NCBI RefSeq assembly: GCF_003590335.1
Contig: NZ_MIET01000027.1
Span: forward strand, 62,001 to 126,000
Reading direction: 5' to 3'
DNA: 64,000 bases
DNA from: Pseudoalteromonas sp. MSK9-3
GTDB taxonomy: Bacteria; Pseudomonadota; Gammaproteobacteria; Enterobacterales; Alteromonadaceae
In this document: piece after piece, positions 35,625 through 45,254 of the stretch
Numbering within the stretch: position 1 is the first letter of the stretch
Layout: each line of letters starts with the position of its first letter
Notes under the pieces: model-generated
What the model was told of the DNA's origin: nothing
Database searches by the model: none
The model's input: the letters and a program-made list of their open reading frames with translations, nothing else
Made by a program: the position numbers and the translations under genes

Positions 35625-37505
35625 ATGAAGTGGGGCTTAGAAACAGCACGAGATATCTACAATGTTGCACATTGGAGTGATGGGTATTTTGATATCAATG
35701 AACAAGGTGAGTTGGTCGCATTCCCGGATGGTAAAAGAGAAACGCCGGCAATCTCATTTACAGACTTAGTTGAGCAGTTCAAAGCGCAAGGACTAACGTT
35801 ACCTGTATTGGTGCGATTCACCGATATTTTGCAGCATCGTGTTGATACCATGACAAATGCTTTCTCACTTGCCTGTGAGCAAAAGGCATATCAAGGTGAA
35901 TATACCTGTGTGTATCCAATTAAAGTGAATCAACAGCGCTCCGTTGTGAGTAAGTTATTGGCCCACCCGAGTGGCTTAGTTGGGCTTGAAGCGGGTTCTA
36001 AACCTGAACTAATGGCTATTTTAGGTATCGCGACGAGCCCTATTACCATTGTATGTAATGGATACAAAGACAGCGAGTTTCTGCGGTTAGCCTGTATTGC
36101 ACAGGCGATGGGTCATAAAGTGAATATCGTCGTTGAAAAGCTCTCAGAGCTGACTTCGTTAATCAAAGAAATTGATGATTTGGGTATTGAACCATCGATT
36201 GGCATTCGCATTCGCTTAAACTCAGTCGGCAAAGGCAAGTGGCAAAATACCGGTGGCGAAAAAGGTAAGTTCGGCTTAACTGCGGGTCAGGTTTTAGAAG
36301 CAGTTGAAACATTAAAGCAGCATAACAAACTGCACCTGATGAACTTAGTGCACTTTCATATAGGATCGCAAATTGCCAATATCCGAGATATTCAACGTGC
36401 TTTGATAGAGTGCGCCCGCCACTTTGCTGAATTAACACGTTTAGGTGTCCCGCTAAAAACCGTCGATGTAGGCGGTGGGCTCGGTGTTGATTATGAGGGT
36501 TCAGGCTCTCGTAGTGCGTGCTCAATGAATTATACGGTTGAAGAGTATGCTCGCAATGTTGTGAGTGCCTTTGCAGATGTATGTGAGCAGCATAATCTGG
36601 CACACCCGGCCATTATTACTGAGTCGGGCCGTGCATTAACAGCGCACCACGCGGTGTTAGTGACAGATGTTATCGATATCGAACAAGCGCCTAAACAAAC
36701 ATGTGGTACTGCGCCAAGCAAAACAGACCATGTTATTTTACATCAGTTATGGCAAGTATTGCATGGTATTACACCGCGTTTAGCGCTTGAGGCTTATCAT
36801 GATGCCATGCACTTATTCAGTGAGGCTCATGGGCAGTATGTGCATGGGCTAGTGAGTATGACGCAATGGGCACAAATTGAGTTAATGTACTTTACGATTT
36901 TGCACCAAGTCCGTGAAACGTTAAACGATAATGCGCGTTCACACCGAGAAGTGTTAGATGATTTAAACGAAAAATTGGCCGATAAATTGTTTGTGAATTT
37001 TTCTTTATTTCAATCTTTACCTGATGTGTGGGGGATCCAGCAGCTATTTCCTGTGATGCCTATTGAATCGTTAGATCAGCCGCTAACACAACGTGCCATT
37101 ATCCAAGATATTACGTGTGATTCAGATGGACAAATTCGGGAATATGTTGAAGGCTCAGGTATTGAATCAAGTTTACCGATACCGCCGTATAAATTTGGTC
37201 AACAGTACCATTTAGCCATGTTTATGGTAGGCGCATACCAAGAGATTTTAGGGGATTTGCATAACCTATTTGGTGATACAGACTCGGTGCATGTCGAGAT
37301 GACGGAGCAAGGTTATACGTTAACGAATGCCATAAAAGGAGACAGCGTCGCTGATGTGCTCAAAGTGGTGCACTATGACCATGAAAAACTCTCGGAGAAT
37401 TTCTCTGAGCAAGTGAGCCAATTAGATACTACTCAGCAAATAAAAGAACAATATTTGGCTGAATTAAATGCAGGACTTGCCGGGTATACTTACTTTGAGG
37501 ACTGA
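35625..37505 (+). CDS. speA: biosynthetic arginine decarboxylase
   Basis: SpeA converts arginine to agmatine with pyridoxal phosphate, the first step of the arginine route to putrescine. The protein has 626 residues, the family length. The PLP lysine is K100 in CVYPIKVNQQ. VEKLSELTSL, GKFGLTAGQ, the glycine-rich VDVGGGLGVDYEGS and a late VHVEMTEQGYTL-like segment are present. TTTGAGGTTGCC precedes the ATG. A very stable hairpin sits in the 5' leader. No agmatinase gene follows, so the next step must be encoded elsewhere. Confidence 0.97.
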   Translation: MKWGLETARDIYNVAHWSDGYFDINEQGELVAFPDGKRETPAISFTDLVEQFKAQGLTLPVLVRFTDILQHRVDTMTNAFSLACEQKAYQGEYTCVYPIKVNQQRSVVSKLLAHPSGLVGLEAGSKPELMAILGIATSPITIVCNGYKDSEFLRLACIAQAMGHKVNIVVEKLSELTSLIKEIDDLGIEPSIGIRIRLNSVGKGKWQNTGGEKGKFGLTAGQVLEAVETLKQHNKLHLMNLVHFHIGSQIANIRDIQRALIECARHFAELTRLGVPLKTVDVGGGLGVDYEGSGSRSACSMNYTVEEYARNVVSAFADVCEQHNLAHPAIITESGRALTAHHAVLVTDVIDIEQAPKQTCGTAPSKTDHVILHQLWQVLHGITPRLALEAYHDAMHLFSEAHGQYVHGLVSMTQWAQIELMYFTILHQVRETLNDNARSHREVLDDLNEKLADKLFVNFSLFQSLPDVWGIQQLFPVMPIESLDQPLTQRAIIQDITCDSDGQIREYVEGSGIESSLPIPPYKFGQQYHLAMFMVGAYQEILGDLHNLFGDTDSVHVEMTEQGYTLTNAIKGDSVADVLKVVHYDHEKLSENFSEQVSQLDTTQQIKEQYLAELNAGLAGYTYFED

Positions 37506-37567
37506 GGTTTTTAGGTTCTGTGGTTTTTCATAATGCAAAAACAAGGTATTATTCTCTGTCATGAATT

Positions 37568-37600
37568 AGGCGCATATGTATAGCAAGGTGTGCGCCTTTT
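37568..37600 (+). terminator. possible terminator of speA
   Basis: AGGCGCA and TGCGCCT (7-base stem, 16-base loop) are followed by TTTT. It lies between speA and the acyltransferase gene. The large loop makes it only a moderate candidate. Confidence 0.45.
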
Positions 37601-37626
37601 GAATTAGGTTGTAAAGGAAACATTGA

Positions 37627-38502
37627 ATGTCGTTGTTACGTCGCATTTTCAGTTTACTCTTGTATGCACTGAATACTCTCGTTTGGTTTATTCCCATTTT
37701 TCTCTTTGGGCTATTAAAGTTAATTCCTATTCCAGCATGGCAAAAGGTATGCAGTATAGTGGCGAAAGAGTGTGCCAGCTTATGGGTAGCAGGCAATAGC
37801 TTAAATCAAAATCTAATCGCCCCATTTAAGTTAACTGTGACAGGGCTAGAAGATGTTAAGCAAAAAGATTGGTATTTGGTGATTGCAAATCATCAAAGCT
37901 GGGTTGATATTGTAATTATGCAGCGTGTATTACACAGGAAAATCCCGTTTTTAAATTTCTTTTTGAAGAAAGAGTTATTGTATGTGCCTGTATTGGGTTT
38001 AGCTTGGTGGGCATTAGATTTTCCGTTCATGACACGGACCAGTAAAAGTCAGTTGCGTAAAAACCCCAAACTGAAAGGTAAAGACATAGAAACGACACGT
38101 AAGGCCTGTGAAAAGTTTAAAACCATGCCTGTGAGTATTGTAAATTTTGTTGAGGGCACCCGATTTACACCTGATAAGCACCAACGACAAAAAAGCCCGT
38201 TTGATAATTTGTTAAAGCCCAAAGCGGGTGGTATTGCTTTTGTGATGCAAGCGATGGGGGAGCAAATCAACAGAGTCGTAAACGTAACCATTCATTACCC
38301 TGAAGGGATCCCGAACTTTATTGATTTTGTTAGTGGTAAAGTGAACCAAGTAGATGTACATATTGAGGTGATGCCAGTGAGTGAAGAACTTATTGGTGAT
38401 TATAGTAACGATAATGAGTTTAGAGTGCGGTTCCAGTCAGAGCTGAACCGTTTATGGAGTGACAAAGATGATCAGCTGCGAGCACTCCAAAAGCAGCAAT
38501 AG
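37627..38502 (+). CDS. PlsC-family acyltransferase
   Basis: This 291-residue membrane acyltransferase has an N-terminal hydrophobic helix (about 8-35). Motif I is NHQSWVDI (HX4D) and motif III is NFVEGTRFT, with downstream KPKAGGIAFVMQA. The layout is that of the YihG-like branch of 1-acyl-glycerol-3-phosphate acyltransferases, which make phosphatidic acid or reacylate lysophospholipids. GTAAAGGAAACATTGA precedes the ATG. It lies between speA and a mechanosensitive channel on the same strand. Confidence 0.88.
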   Translation: MSLLRRIFSLLLYALNTLVWFIPIFLFGLLKLIPIPAWQKVCSIVAKECASLWVAGNSLNQNLIAPFKLTVTGLEDVKQKDWYLVIANHQSWVDIVIMQRVLHRKIPFLNFFLKKELLYVPVLGLAWWALDFPFMTRTSKSQLRKNPKLKGKDIETTRKACEKFKTMPVSIVNFVEGTRFTPDKHQRQKSPFDNLLKPKAGGIAFVMQAMGEQINRVVNVTIHYPEGIPNFIDFVSGKVNQVDVHIEVMPVSEELIGDYSNDNEFRVRFQSELNRLWSDKDDQLRALQKQQ

Positions 38503-38608
38503 TTCACTGATATTATAACCCAAGTAGGTACTGGGGTTGACGTGTCAGTTGAGTTTTCACATGGACGTGATGAACAACACAAAGTCGTAAATAAGGAGTA
38601 AGGCAATT

Positions 38609-39856
38609 ATGGGTATCGCTCACATAACAGATTTATTAGCGCCTTGGTTTGACGGGCTACCAAAAGAGACACTGTTAAGTGCTATATCAGCGAACAGTAT
38701 TGGATTTATGGCCGTTGTAATCGTGTATTTATTCACGCGTAGGCTGGTCTTTCCAACAATTCAAAATACGTTAACGAAGTTCTCCCCATCACGATTAGGC
38801 ATGCTTAGTGAGCATCTTAATAAGTTTACAGGCCGGTTAGCCGCGATGCTCAGCTGCGTTGCTTTTCTTGCATTTTATCCCAGAGTGTTGGTCGCGCCTG
38901 AGTGGGTATTGATCAGCTTAAGGTCGGTGGGTCAAATCGTTCTGATTGTAATATCTGGCTTTTTGGTGAGCAGTTTAGTGAATTTGGCCCATGGTATTTA
39001 TAGCCAGTTAAGATTTGCCAAAGATGTGCCAATACAAGGGATTGTGCAAGTTACCAAGCTCATGACTTTTATTATTTGCAGCATCTTAATTATTAGTTTG
39101 CTCCTCGATAAATCACCGACCTATATTTTGTCGGGTTTTGGTGCCATAGCGGCAGTGACCTTGTTGGTGTTTAAAGACACGATTTTAGGATTAGTTGCTT
39201 CAATACAAATTGCGGCCAATCGACTCGTTACCATTGGTGATTGGATCCAAGTTGATGCGTTTGGCGCAGATGGTGAGGTGATAGATTTAGGGCTAAACAC
39301 GGTGCGAGTTCGTAATTGGGACAATACGGTTACAACGATCCCAACTTATATGCTGATCACCGATTCATTTAAGAATTGGCGAGCAATGCAAGAGTCTGCA
39401 GGAAGGCGCATCAAGCGGGCCTTGTTAATTGATATGCATAGCATCATAACCTTGACTGAGACCCAAGTCGCACAATTACAAAGCACCTTCCCTGAAATTG
39501 CGAATATGGGGGAGTTACCCGAACCTTTGACCAATATAGGGTTGTATCGTCGTTACGGTGAGGCGTATTTACGCAAGCATAAAGACATTAGTCAAGATTG
39601 CGTTTTAATGGTGCGAGAGCTCGCCCCACAACACCATGGCTTACCGATTGAGTTTTACTGCTTTAGCGTAAATAAACAGTGGGTTTTTTATGAGCATTTA
39701 CAGGCTGACATAATGGATCATATGTTGGCAGTGATGTCGGAATTTGAGTTGCGCCCGTACCAAAGTGTATCGGGGCAACTGCAAATAAATACCCTACAAG
39801 ATGAAGCCCAAAGCCGCAAAGGCAATGAGCATGGTCCAGATGGGCGGCTTAAATAG
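38609..39856 (+). CDS. mechanosensitive ion channel, YbdG-like MscS family
   Basis: The 415-residue inner-membrane channel has about four or five N-terminal membrane helices. The pore-helix and MscS beta-domain region is AAVTLLVFKDTILGLVASIQI, then GDWIQVDAFGADGEVIDLGLNTVRVRNWDNT with IPTYML. SFKNWRAMQESAGRRIKRALLID is the YbdG-type signature. It would open on membrane tension to release solutes. AAGGAGTAAGG gives a strong ribosome-binding site. The last 63 bases overlap the convergent chrA. Confidence 0.88.
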   Translation: MGIAHITDLLAPWFDGLPKETLLSAISANSIGFMAVVIVYLFTRRLVFPTIQNTLTKFSPSRLGMLSEHLNKFTGRLAAMLSCVAFLAFYPRVLVAPEWVLISLRSVGQIVLIVISGFLVSSLVNLAHGIYSQLRFAKDVPIQGIVQVTKLMTFIICSILIISLLLDKSPTYILSGFGAIAAVTLLVFKDTILGLVASIQIAANRLVTIGDWIQVDAFGADGEVIDLGLNTVRVRNWDNTVTTIPTYMLITDSFKNWRAMQESAGRRIKRALLIDMHSIITLTETQVAQLQSTFPEIANMGELPEPLTNIGLYRRYGEAYLRKHKDISQDCVLMVRELAPQHHGLPIEFYCFSVNKQWVFYEHLQADIMDHMLAVMSEFELRPYQSVSGQLQINTLQDEAQSRKGNEHGPDGRLK

Positions 39857-40915
39857 TTTCATGCAAGAAAAGCCAATGAGTACGATGGCAATATGCCAAA
39901 GCTCTGAGACCGCAGATAACCAAATAGGTTGATAAAATGCTGCGGCAAGTAAACCAACAACTGCCGCATTGATGGCGGCAGTAATACTGGCAAATTTAGG
40001 TAAATTACTTAATGCGTACCAACTATTTTGACATGTATACATGAGTAATAACCCGGGTAGAAAGACCGCCAGCGTCGCAACAATAGCGCCTAAGATGACA
40101 TTATCAGGGTGAGCAATTGCCCCTAGATAAGTGGCAATAGTAAACATTGGACCTGGCACAGCTTGTGCAGCAGCATAGGCTGTGAGAAAGTTCTCTTGAG
40201 AAACATGTTCAACACTGTTCTGCAATAGCGGTAGTACCACATGGCCCCCGCCAAATACCAATGCGCCTGCTTGATAAAATTGAGCAAAAATGGCACTGGG
40301 CAAACTCAGTAAAGATAAAGCAAACAACACGATAAATATGACCAAAGTCGGCCATTGCCATTGAGCTGTGGTGTTTTTTGATGTGCTGGGTACATGTGAG
40401 AAACGATAAATAGCGCCTGCGAAAGCGGCTATTACAAGCAACCAAATCTGACTAAATACACTGGGTGAGATCAGCATAAATAAGGTGCTTGCGAAAGTCA
40501 CAACTTTCAGTGCTGTTGTTTTACAAAAGCTTTTAGCCATCGTTAAAATGGCATCGGCGACAATGACCACTGCAAATAGTTTTAAGCCATGGATCACGGC
40601 ACTCAAAGTGCCTTGTAATTCGGACGCGGTCAATGCCAATACGAACATGATTAAGAATGAGGGAAGCGTAAAGCCAATAAATGCCGCCATGCCGCCTAAT
40701 AAGCCTGCCCTTTCAACTCCAATAGCAAAGCCGACTTGGCTCGAGCCAGGCCCTGGCAGTATTTGTGACAAACTGATCATAGAACTGTATCGTTCGTTTG
40801 AAAGCCAGTTTAAATTATCAACAAAGTGCTTTTTGAAAAAGCCAAGATGTGCGGCTGGACCACCAAAACTGGTGCAACCTAATAAAAAAAACTGATAGAA
40901 AATACTCAATACCAT
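39794..40915 (-). CDS. chrA: chromate efflux transporter, CHR family
   Basis: This 373-residue membrane protein is made of two homologous halves. Half 1 has LGCTSFGGPAAHLGFF and QILPGPGSSQVGFAIG; half 2 has GALVFGGGHVVLPLL and AQAVPGPMFTIATYLGAI, the paired family motifs of ChrA. It would export chromate (or sulfate-like anions) by proton exchange. AAGGTGACCC precedes the ATG. Its 3' end lies within the end of the channel gene for 63 bases on the opposite strand, an unusually long convergent overlap. Confidence 0.9.
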   Translation of the reverse strand: MVLSIFYQFFLLGCTSFGGPAAHLGFFKKHFVDNLNWLSNERYSSMISLSQILPGPGSSQVGFAIGVERAGLLGGMAAFIGFTLPSFLIMFVLALTASELQGTLSAVIHGLKLFAVVIVADAILTMAKSFCKTTALKVVTFASTLFMLISPSVFSQIWLLVIAAFAGAIYRFSHVPSTSKNTTAQWQWPTLVIFIVLFALSLLSLPSAIFAQFYQAGALVFGGGHVVLPLLQNSVEHVSQENFLTAYAAAQAVPGPMFTIATYLGAIAHPDNVILGAIVATLAVFLPGLLLMYTCQNSWYALSNLPKFASITAAINAAVVGLLAAAFYQPIWLSAVSELWHIAIVLIGFSCMKLFKPPIWTMLIAFAALGFIL

Positions 40916-41093
40916 GGGTCACCTTATGTTATGGTTAGCACGCCAGCGTTACATATAATTATGACATTTTTGTGACTGTGCGATAAGGCGCATTTTCGCG
41001 GTACAAAACAGAGGGTCATTGAATAGACAATGCTTGGGCACTACACTTAAATAAACGTAATGGGTTGCTACCAAACAGCAGAGGTAAGATGAT

Positions 41094-41888
41094 TTGAAAT
41101 GCTCTATTGTCAGTTTATGGCTAATGGTATTGTTACTGGTAAATACCGCCTATGCTGATCATGATAAAGTATATGTCGCTATTGACCATGCACCGCCATA
41201 CAGTGTTATAACTGATGAGGGGGATGTATCCGGCCTTATTATTGATATTTTAACGCAGTTGCAGCCGTATACAAAAAAGGGTTACAAAATAGAGCCTGTG
41301 CCTTGTCCTTTCTCACGCTGTATGCGTATGTTGATCCAAGGTGAAGTTGATGTGTTAGGTGGCCTTATTCGTACGCCTGAACGTGAAAGAATGATGCAGT
41401 TTGTTTCACCTCCTTACATGGCGTTGCCGTCTTCTTTCGTTTTTTATGCCAAACAAAGCAGTGACATTGAAGTTAATGCGTATGCTGACCTTAAAAATAA
41501 ACGCATAGCTGTGATGCGCGGCGGGGTGTATTTCACTCAATTCAATGAAGACCGCAGTTTAAACAAAGTTGCAGTTCCTTCTGAGCGCGTGGCTGTTGAT
41601 TTGCTATTAAAGGGCAGAGTTGACTTAGTCATTGCCGTTGAAGACACCGCTGAAGTTGCGATGAGTGTATTAGATCAACCCGCGTCGAAATTAAAAAAAG
41701 TCGCTTATCGTTATACCAATACCATATATGGTCACATGGCGTTTAGTAAAGCGTTTGCCAAAAGCGCCCTTGCTATACAGCTAAATCAAGGCATGATAGA
41801 TATGGCAAAAGTAGGCACTTTAGATAGAGTTATCGCGCCTTATCACTTGCCCAAAATTCCAAAAGTGCTGCTGCCTCACTCACCTTAG
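41094..41888 (+). CDS. periplasmic solute-binding-like protein (SBP family 3), no permease
   Basis: The protein has 264 residues with a signal peptide ending NTAYA. AIDHAPPYSVITDEGDVSGLIIDIL, PCPFSRCMRMLIQGEVDVLGG, RTPERERMMQF and PPYM are the family 3 binding-protein landmarks. The start is a TTG at 41094, with GAGGTAAG upstream; no ATG fits the signal peptide. No permease is nearby. It resembles the protein at 7735-8484 (both share a FSR-MRML type segment). The ligand is unknown. Confidence 0.8.
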   Translation: MKCSIVSLWLMVLLLVNTAYADHDKVYVAIDHAPPYSVITDEGDVSGLIIDILTQLQPYTKKGYKIEPVPCPFSRCMRMLIQGEVDVLGGLIRTPERERMMQFVSPPYMALPSSFVFYAKQSSDIEVNAYADLKNKRIAVMRGGVYFTQFNEDRSLNKVAVPSERVAVDLLLKGRVDLVIAVEDTAEVAMSVLDQPASKLKKVAYRYTNTIYGHMAFSKAFAKSALAIQLNQGMIDMAKVGTLDRVIAPYHLPKIPKVLLPHSP

Positions 41889-42004
41889 TAAAGTGCTATT
41901 CAGTTGGTGTGTATATTGTGCTTAAAAACACAGTGAATAGAGTACATCGCAATGACACATATAACCCTTATTTGAGAAGAGTGTAAGTTGCTATGAAAAG
42001 TAGG

Positions 42005-42025
42005 GCGAGGTGCATTGCACCTCGC
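42005..42025 (-). terminator. terminator of the S41/beta-lactamase fusion gene
   Basis: GCGAGGTGCA, one base, then TGCACCTCGC is a perfect inverted repeat 9 bases after the stop codon of the leftward gene. On the minus strand it is followed by CCTACTTTT, a weak T tract. Confidence 0.6.
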
Positions 42026-42033
42026 GAATACGT

Positions 42034-44595
42034 TTATGGTTGGTAGGTGTAAGCCAAGCGCAATGCTAGCGTTTTAATTTCATCCAGAGCTTCTCCATGC
42101 ATATCTACGTTAATATCGCCATTACTGAGCAAGATGATGCCATTTTGTGTACGAGTATCACCGATTAAATAAGTGAGTACACCAGGATCTGCCCCATTGT
42201 GATGAATGATGTCACCATCTAGCTGCCAAAAGTACCCTATGTCTCGACTGCGTGTTGGTGTTTCAGTTTGTGAGGACAGCATTTGGTTGACCATATTGCG
42301 CGAAAAGACTTGTTTGCCGTCTACTTTACCTTTATTCATCGCCGCCTTGAGAAAGTATGTCAGATCATTGGCGGTGGATATCACTGAGCCATCGGCATAG
42401 GTAATACTGCGGTAATTAGGGTATACAGCAGGTTGCATCGTAATTGGATCTAAATAGAGGCGTTTGGCAACATCCGAACTGGGTGTATCTAGACCCCAAT
42501 AGGTATTGTGCATATTTAACGGAGTGAAGACATAACGTTGTGACAGTTCGGTAAACGGGGTATCTAATTTTTTCGCGAGTGCATAAGCGGCTAAATCAGT
42601 CGCAATATTTGAGTATATGTGTACCTCACCGACAGAATAGTCGTATTGCTGGCTATAATTTTGTGGGGTATTAAAAGTTCCCTTGTCGCTTAGATATTGA
42701 CGGAAAAATTCAGGTAAATCGGCATCAACTTGTGATGGACACAGATCTTCTTCTGTCATTAAATTATATAAACTCACTTGGCTGTCTAGCACATAGTAAG
42801 TACAGTTAAAAATAGACGGGTTATCTATGATGCTACTGGTGTGGGTAATAAGGTGACGAAAAGAGATTTCGTTGGCTTGGTTATTAGGCACATACAATGG
42901 GAAGGGAAGTAACGGGGTAATTTTTTCATCTAATGAAATATGCTTTTTGTCTACAGCTTGGGCAAGGGTTGCGCCGACTAATACTTTACTCACTGAAGCC
43001 AAAAAGAAAGGAGTATCTGCAGACACTGCTGTGTTATTAAGATCTTGTACCCCAAACCCAGCAGAAAATACCGTAGCGCCTTCATGTATTATGGCAGCTG
43101 ATAGCCCTGGTAAGTGGTACTTAGCCATAATCTCATTCACTTGTGCTGTAAATTCATGCGGCTTAAGTGGAAGATAACTCTGCTTACCTAAGTGGTTGAG
43201 TACATAATCGTAACTGGCAAAGCGGTGTGAATCCATTTCGTAGGTGTTGAATGCAGACACATTGATATGGGGTGATATGCCAACTCGCTCAAAATTCTCC
43301 CCTTGCGCATTACGATACACTTCGTTCGATAAGCCCATCTCCCATCCGTTTGGTAACGTAAAAGAAAGGACATCTGAAAACTCGCCAGATGTTTCTTCAC
43401 CAACTTGTGTTACATGAGAAAATTGGCGCATTGCCATGGTAAAGATTTCAGCTGCACTGGTTGTAATTTGGCTGGTAAGTAAGTAAACCGGTTTGTTGTA
43501 TGGTGCACTATGTTGCTTTATTAGTGCTCGTACGGGGGTACCTAAGCCGCTCTCATTGATGGCTTGTTTGTTAAAAGCTAAAATATCTTGCGTGGCAAAC
43601 CGACCTGCAATGGCTAAGGCTAGATTATCACTTCCCCCTGTATTTATACGAATATCTACAATCAATGCATCTGTCTCAGCAAGGTCTTGTATGATCATAT
43701 CTAATTGGCTTTGCAAAGCCTGCAACTGGTCGGCGTTACTTGCATCCTCAAGCGCATCAAAATCAGCCATATTATTAATTGTCAAAATGCCGATATTATC
43801 GGTAGTTTTCCCCCAAATAAATGTTTTCGTGTCTTTCGTTTCGGGTAATGCGCGCAAACTAGCGGGTGTAATATAAGTGCTAGTAATACTTTGGTGGCTG
43901 GCAATAAGGCTGCTGATCACATCGGACTCATCAAGTTCTTGACCTGTTCTCAGCGAGGCGCGAGCGAGCCCCTGAATTGCATCTAATAAGGGAGACGGTT
44001 TTGCGCCTGAAAACTCATATTGTTCCGCACTGAGAAAGACATGACCATCTTGCAAAGGTTCAACCATTGTCGACATGATAGTGAAGAGTGCCTCATCGTC
44101 CATCGCATCAGTGATTAATGGCTTAAACTGATCATACTGTGCTTGCCAGTCGACTTCTCTGAGTTCAAAAAATGCGTAATAGTCGTTAAACGTATGCCAA
44201 AAATGATCGAACGTTTGCGTTGCTGAAACTTGGCCCGTTGTGTTTATAGGAGATTTACACGAAGTAGGCAGGGTCGAGGTTTTAGTAAATGGATTACTAC
44301 TCAGTTCACCTTGGTAAGTGACATTAAGCATGTTGTTACTGGTACGAGAGAGGGCTGATATTTCAGGAGGCAGCCCATTATTGCGTTGTAAAGTATGTGT
44401 TTTGATACAACTATGTTGGTTATATTCATATCGTAAAATAGTCTCCTTAGAAATATCGAGTATTTCACCGTATGCAGTTTTTTGCCATACACCAATGAAT
44501 GAGTTATCAAATTCTGGCTTTTTATCGCTGTTACAGCCTATGAGCATGAATGGTGCAGAGATAAGTATCCCAATTACTTTGTACTTTTTTAACAT
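42034..44595 (-). CDS. lipoprotein fusing an S41 peptidase to a beta-lactamase-like serine hydrolase
   Basis: This 853-residue protein contains two enzymes. A lipobox ends at C21 (LIGC). The S41 (C-terminal processing peptidase-like) part spans about 125-450, with IVDIRINTGGSDNLALAIAG and the catalytic serine S380 in TTSAAEIFTMA. The second part, about 480-850, is a class C beta-lactamase/DD-peptidase fold: S534-V-S-K537, Y661-S-N663 and HHNGADPG near the end. Each half occurs separately in other proteins; the fusion is uncommon in my experience. GAGGGAACATACG precedes the start. The substrate is unknown. It probably faces the periplasm. Confidence 0.85.
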   Translation of the reverse strand: MLKKYKVIGILISAPFMLIGCNSDKKPEFDNSFIGVWQKTAYGEILDISKETILRYEYNQHSCIKTHTLQRNNGLPPEISALSRTSNNMLNVTYQGELSSNPFTKTSTLPTSCKSPINTTGQVSATQTFDHFWHTFNDYYAFFELREVDWQAQYDQFKPLITDAMDDEALFTIMSTMVEPLQDGHVFLSAEQYEFSGAKPSPLLDAIQGLARASLRTGQELDESDVISSLIASHQSITSTYITPASLRALPETKDTKTFIWGKTTDNIGILTINNMADFDALEDASNADQLQALQSQLDMIIQDLAETDALIVDIRINTGGSDNLALAIAGRFATQDILAFNKQAINESGLGTPVRALIKQHSAPYNKPVYLLTSQITTSAAEIFTMAMRQFSHVTQVGEETSGEFSDVLSFTLPNGWEMGLSNEVYRNAQGENFERVGISPHINVSAFNTYEMDSHRFASYDYVLNHLGKQSYLPLKPHEFTAQVNEIMAKYHLPGLSAAIIHEGATVFSAGFGVQDLNNTAVSADTPFFLASVSKVLVGATLAQAVDKKHISLDEKITPLLPFPLYVPNNQANEISFRHLITHTSSIIDNPSIFNCTYYVLDSQVSLYNLMTEEDLCPSQVDADLPEFFRQYLSDKGTFNTPQNYSQQYDYSVGEVHIYSNIATDLAAYALAKKLDTPFTELSQRYVFTPLNMHNTYWGLDTPSSDVAKRLYLDPITMQPAVYPNYRSITYADGSVISTANDLTYFLKAAMNKGKVDGKQVFSRNMVNQMLSSQTETPTRSRDIGYFWQLDGDIIHHNGADPGVLTYLIGDTRTQNGIILLSNGDINVDMHGEALDEIKTLALRLAYTYQP

Positions 44596-44772
44596 CGTAT
44601 GTTCCCTCTCGTACTGGTTATGTTAAGGGAATTTTAGCTGGACTTGGGTGGCAAAAGATGTGTGTAAATATTGAACAATTGTTATGAAGGGTAAGCGTGT
44701 GCCTACACTTTTATACAATGAGGAGATACGATTAAAAGCAACACGTACCTCCAAAAGCAGGAGTAATATGGA

Positions 44773-45120
44773 TTACGATAAAGTTGCGTAAACATCGTCA
44801 AATTTACAGGTGATCACGCTAATATCTTGATAACCAATACGCGTTAGTTGCTCTGCTGCAAATATGGCGCGACCACCTGCTGCACAGTGCAAGTATATGG
44901 GCCGCTCGGCGTCCTTTTCTATGTCAGGTAATTTAAACTCTAGTAAGCCCCTTGGAATATTAAGGGTATTAGAAATCGATTTCTGTTGATGTTCACTGGG
45001 TTCTCTTACGTCAATCAGCAGGCCGTGATTATTAAGTAGCTCAGTTTTAGCTTGTGCCGCAGTAATACAGCGCTGGTTAGGTCGCACGGTTTTTAATACG
45101 TCTTGTATGCTGGTTAGCAT
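44773..45120 (-). CDS. rhodanese-like sulfurtransferase
   Basis: This 115-residue single rhodanese domain has LIDVREPSEHQ at the CH2A motif and the active-site loop YLHCAAGGRA with C79 as the likely persulfide-bearing residue. It has no signal peptide, so it is cytoplasmic. It would move sulfane sulfur; the acceptor is unknown. It is a single gene between the S41 fusion and the nitroreductase. Confidence 0.88.
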   Translation of the reverse strand: MLTSIQDVLKTVRPNQRCITAAQAKTELLNNHGLLIDVREPSEHQQKSISNTLNIPRGLLEFKLPDIEKDAERPIYLHCAAGGRAIFAAEQLTRIGYQDISVITCKFDDVYATLS

Positions 45121-45254
45121 TATGGCACTCCTAGTTTAGGTTACTCATAAAGTATATAGTCAAAGTGAAGCTTGTGTAAAAAGACATAGACCTATTGCAA
45201 TAAGAGGCGTTCGCTGAACGTGTTAGTGATTTCACGGCCAGCGAGATTAGCGCG

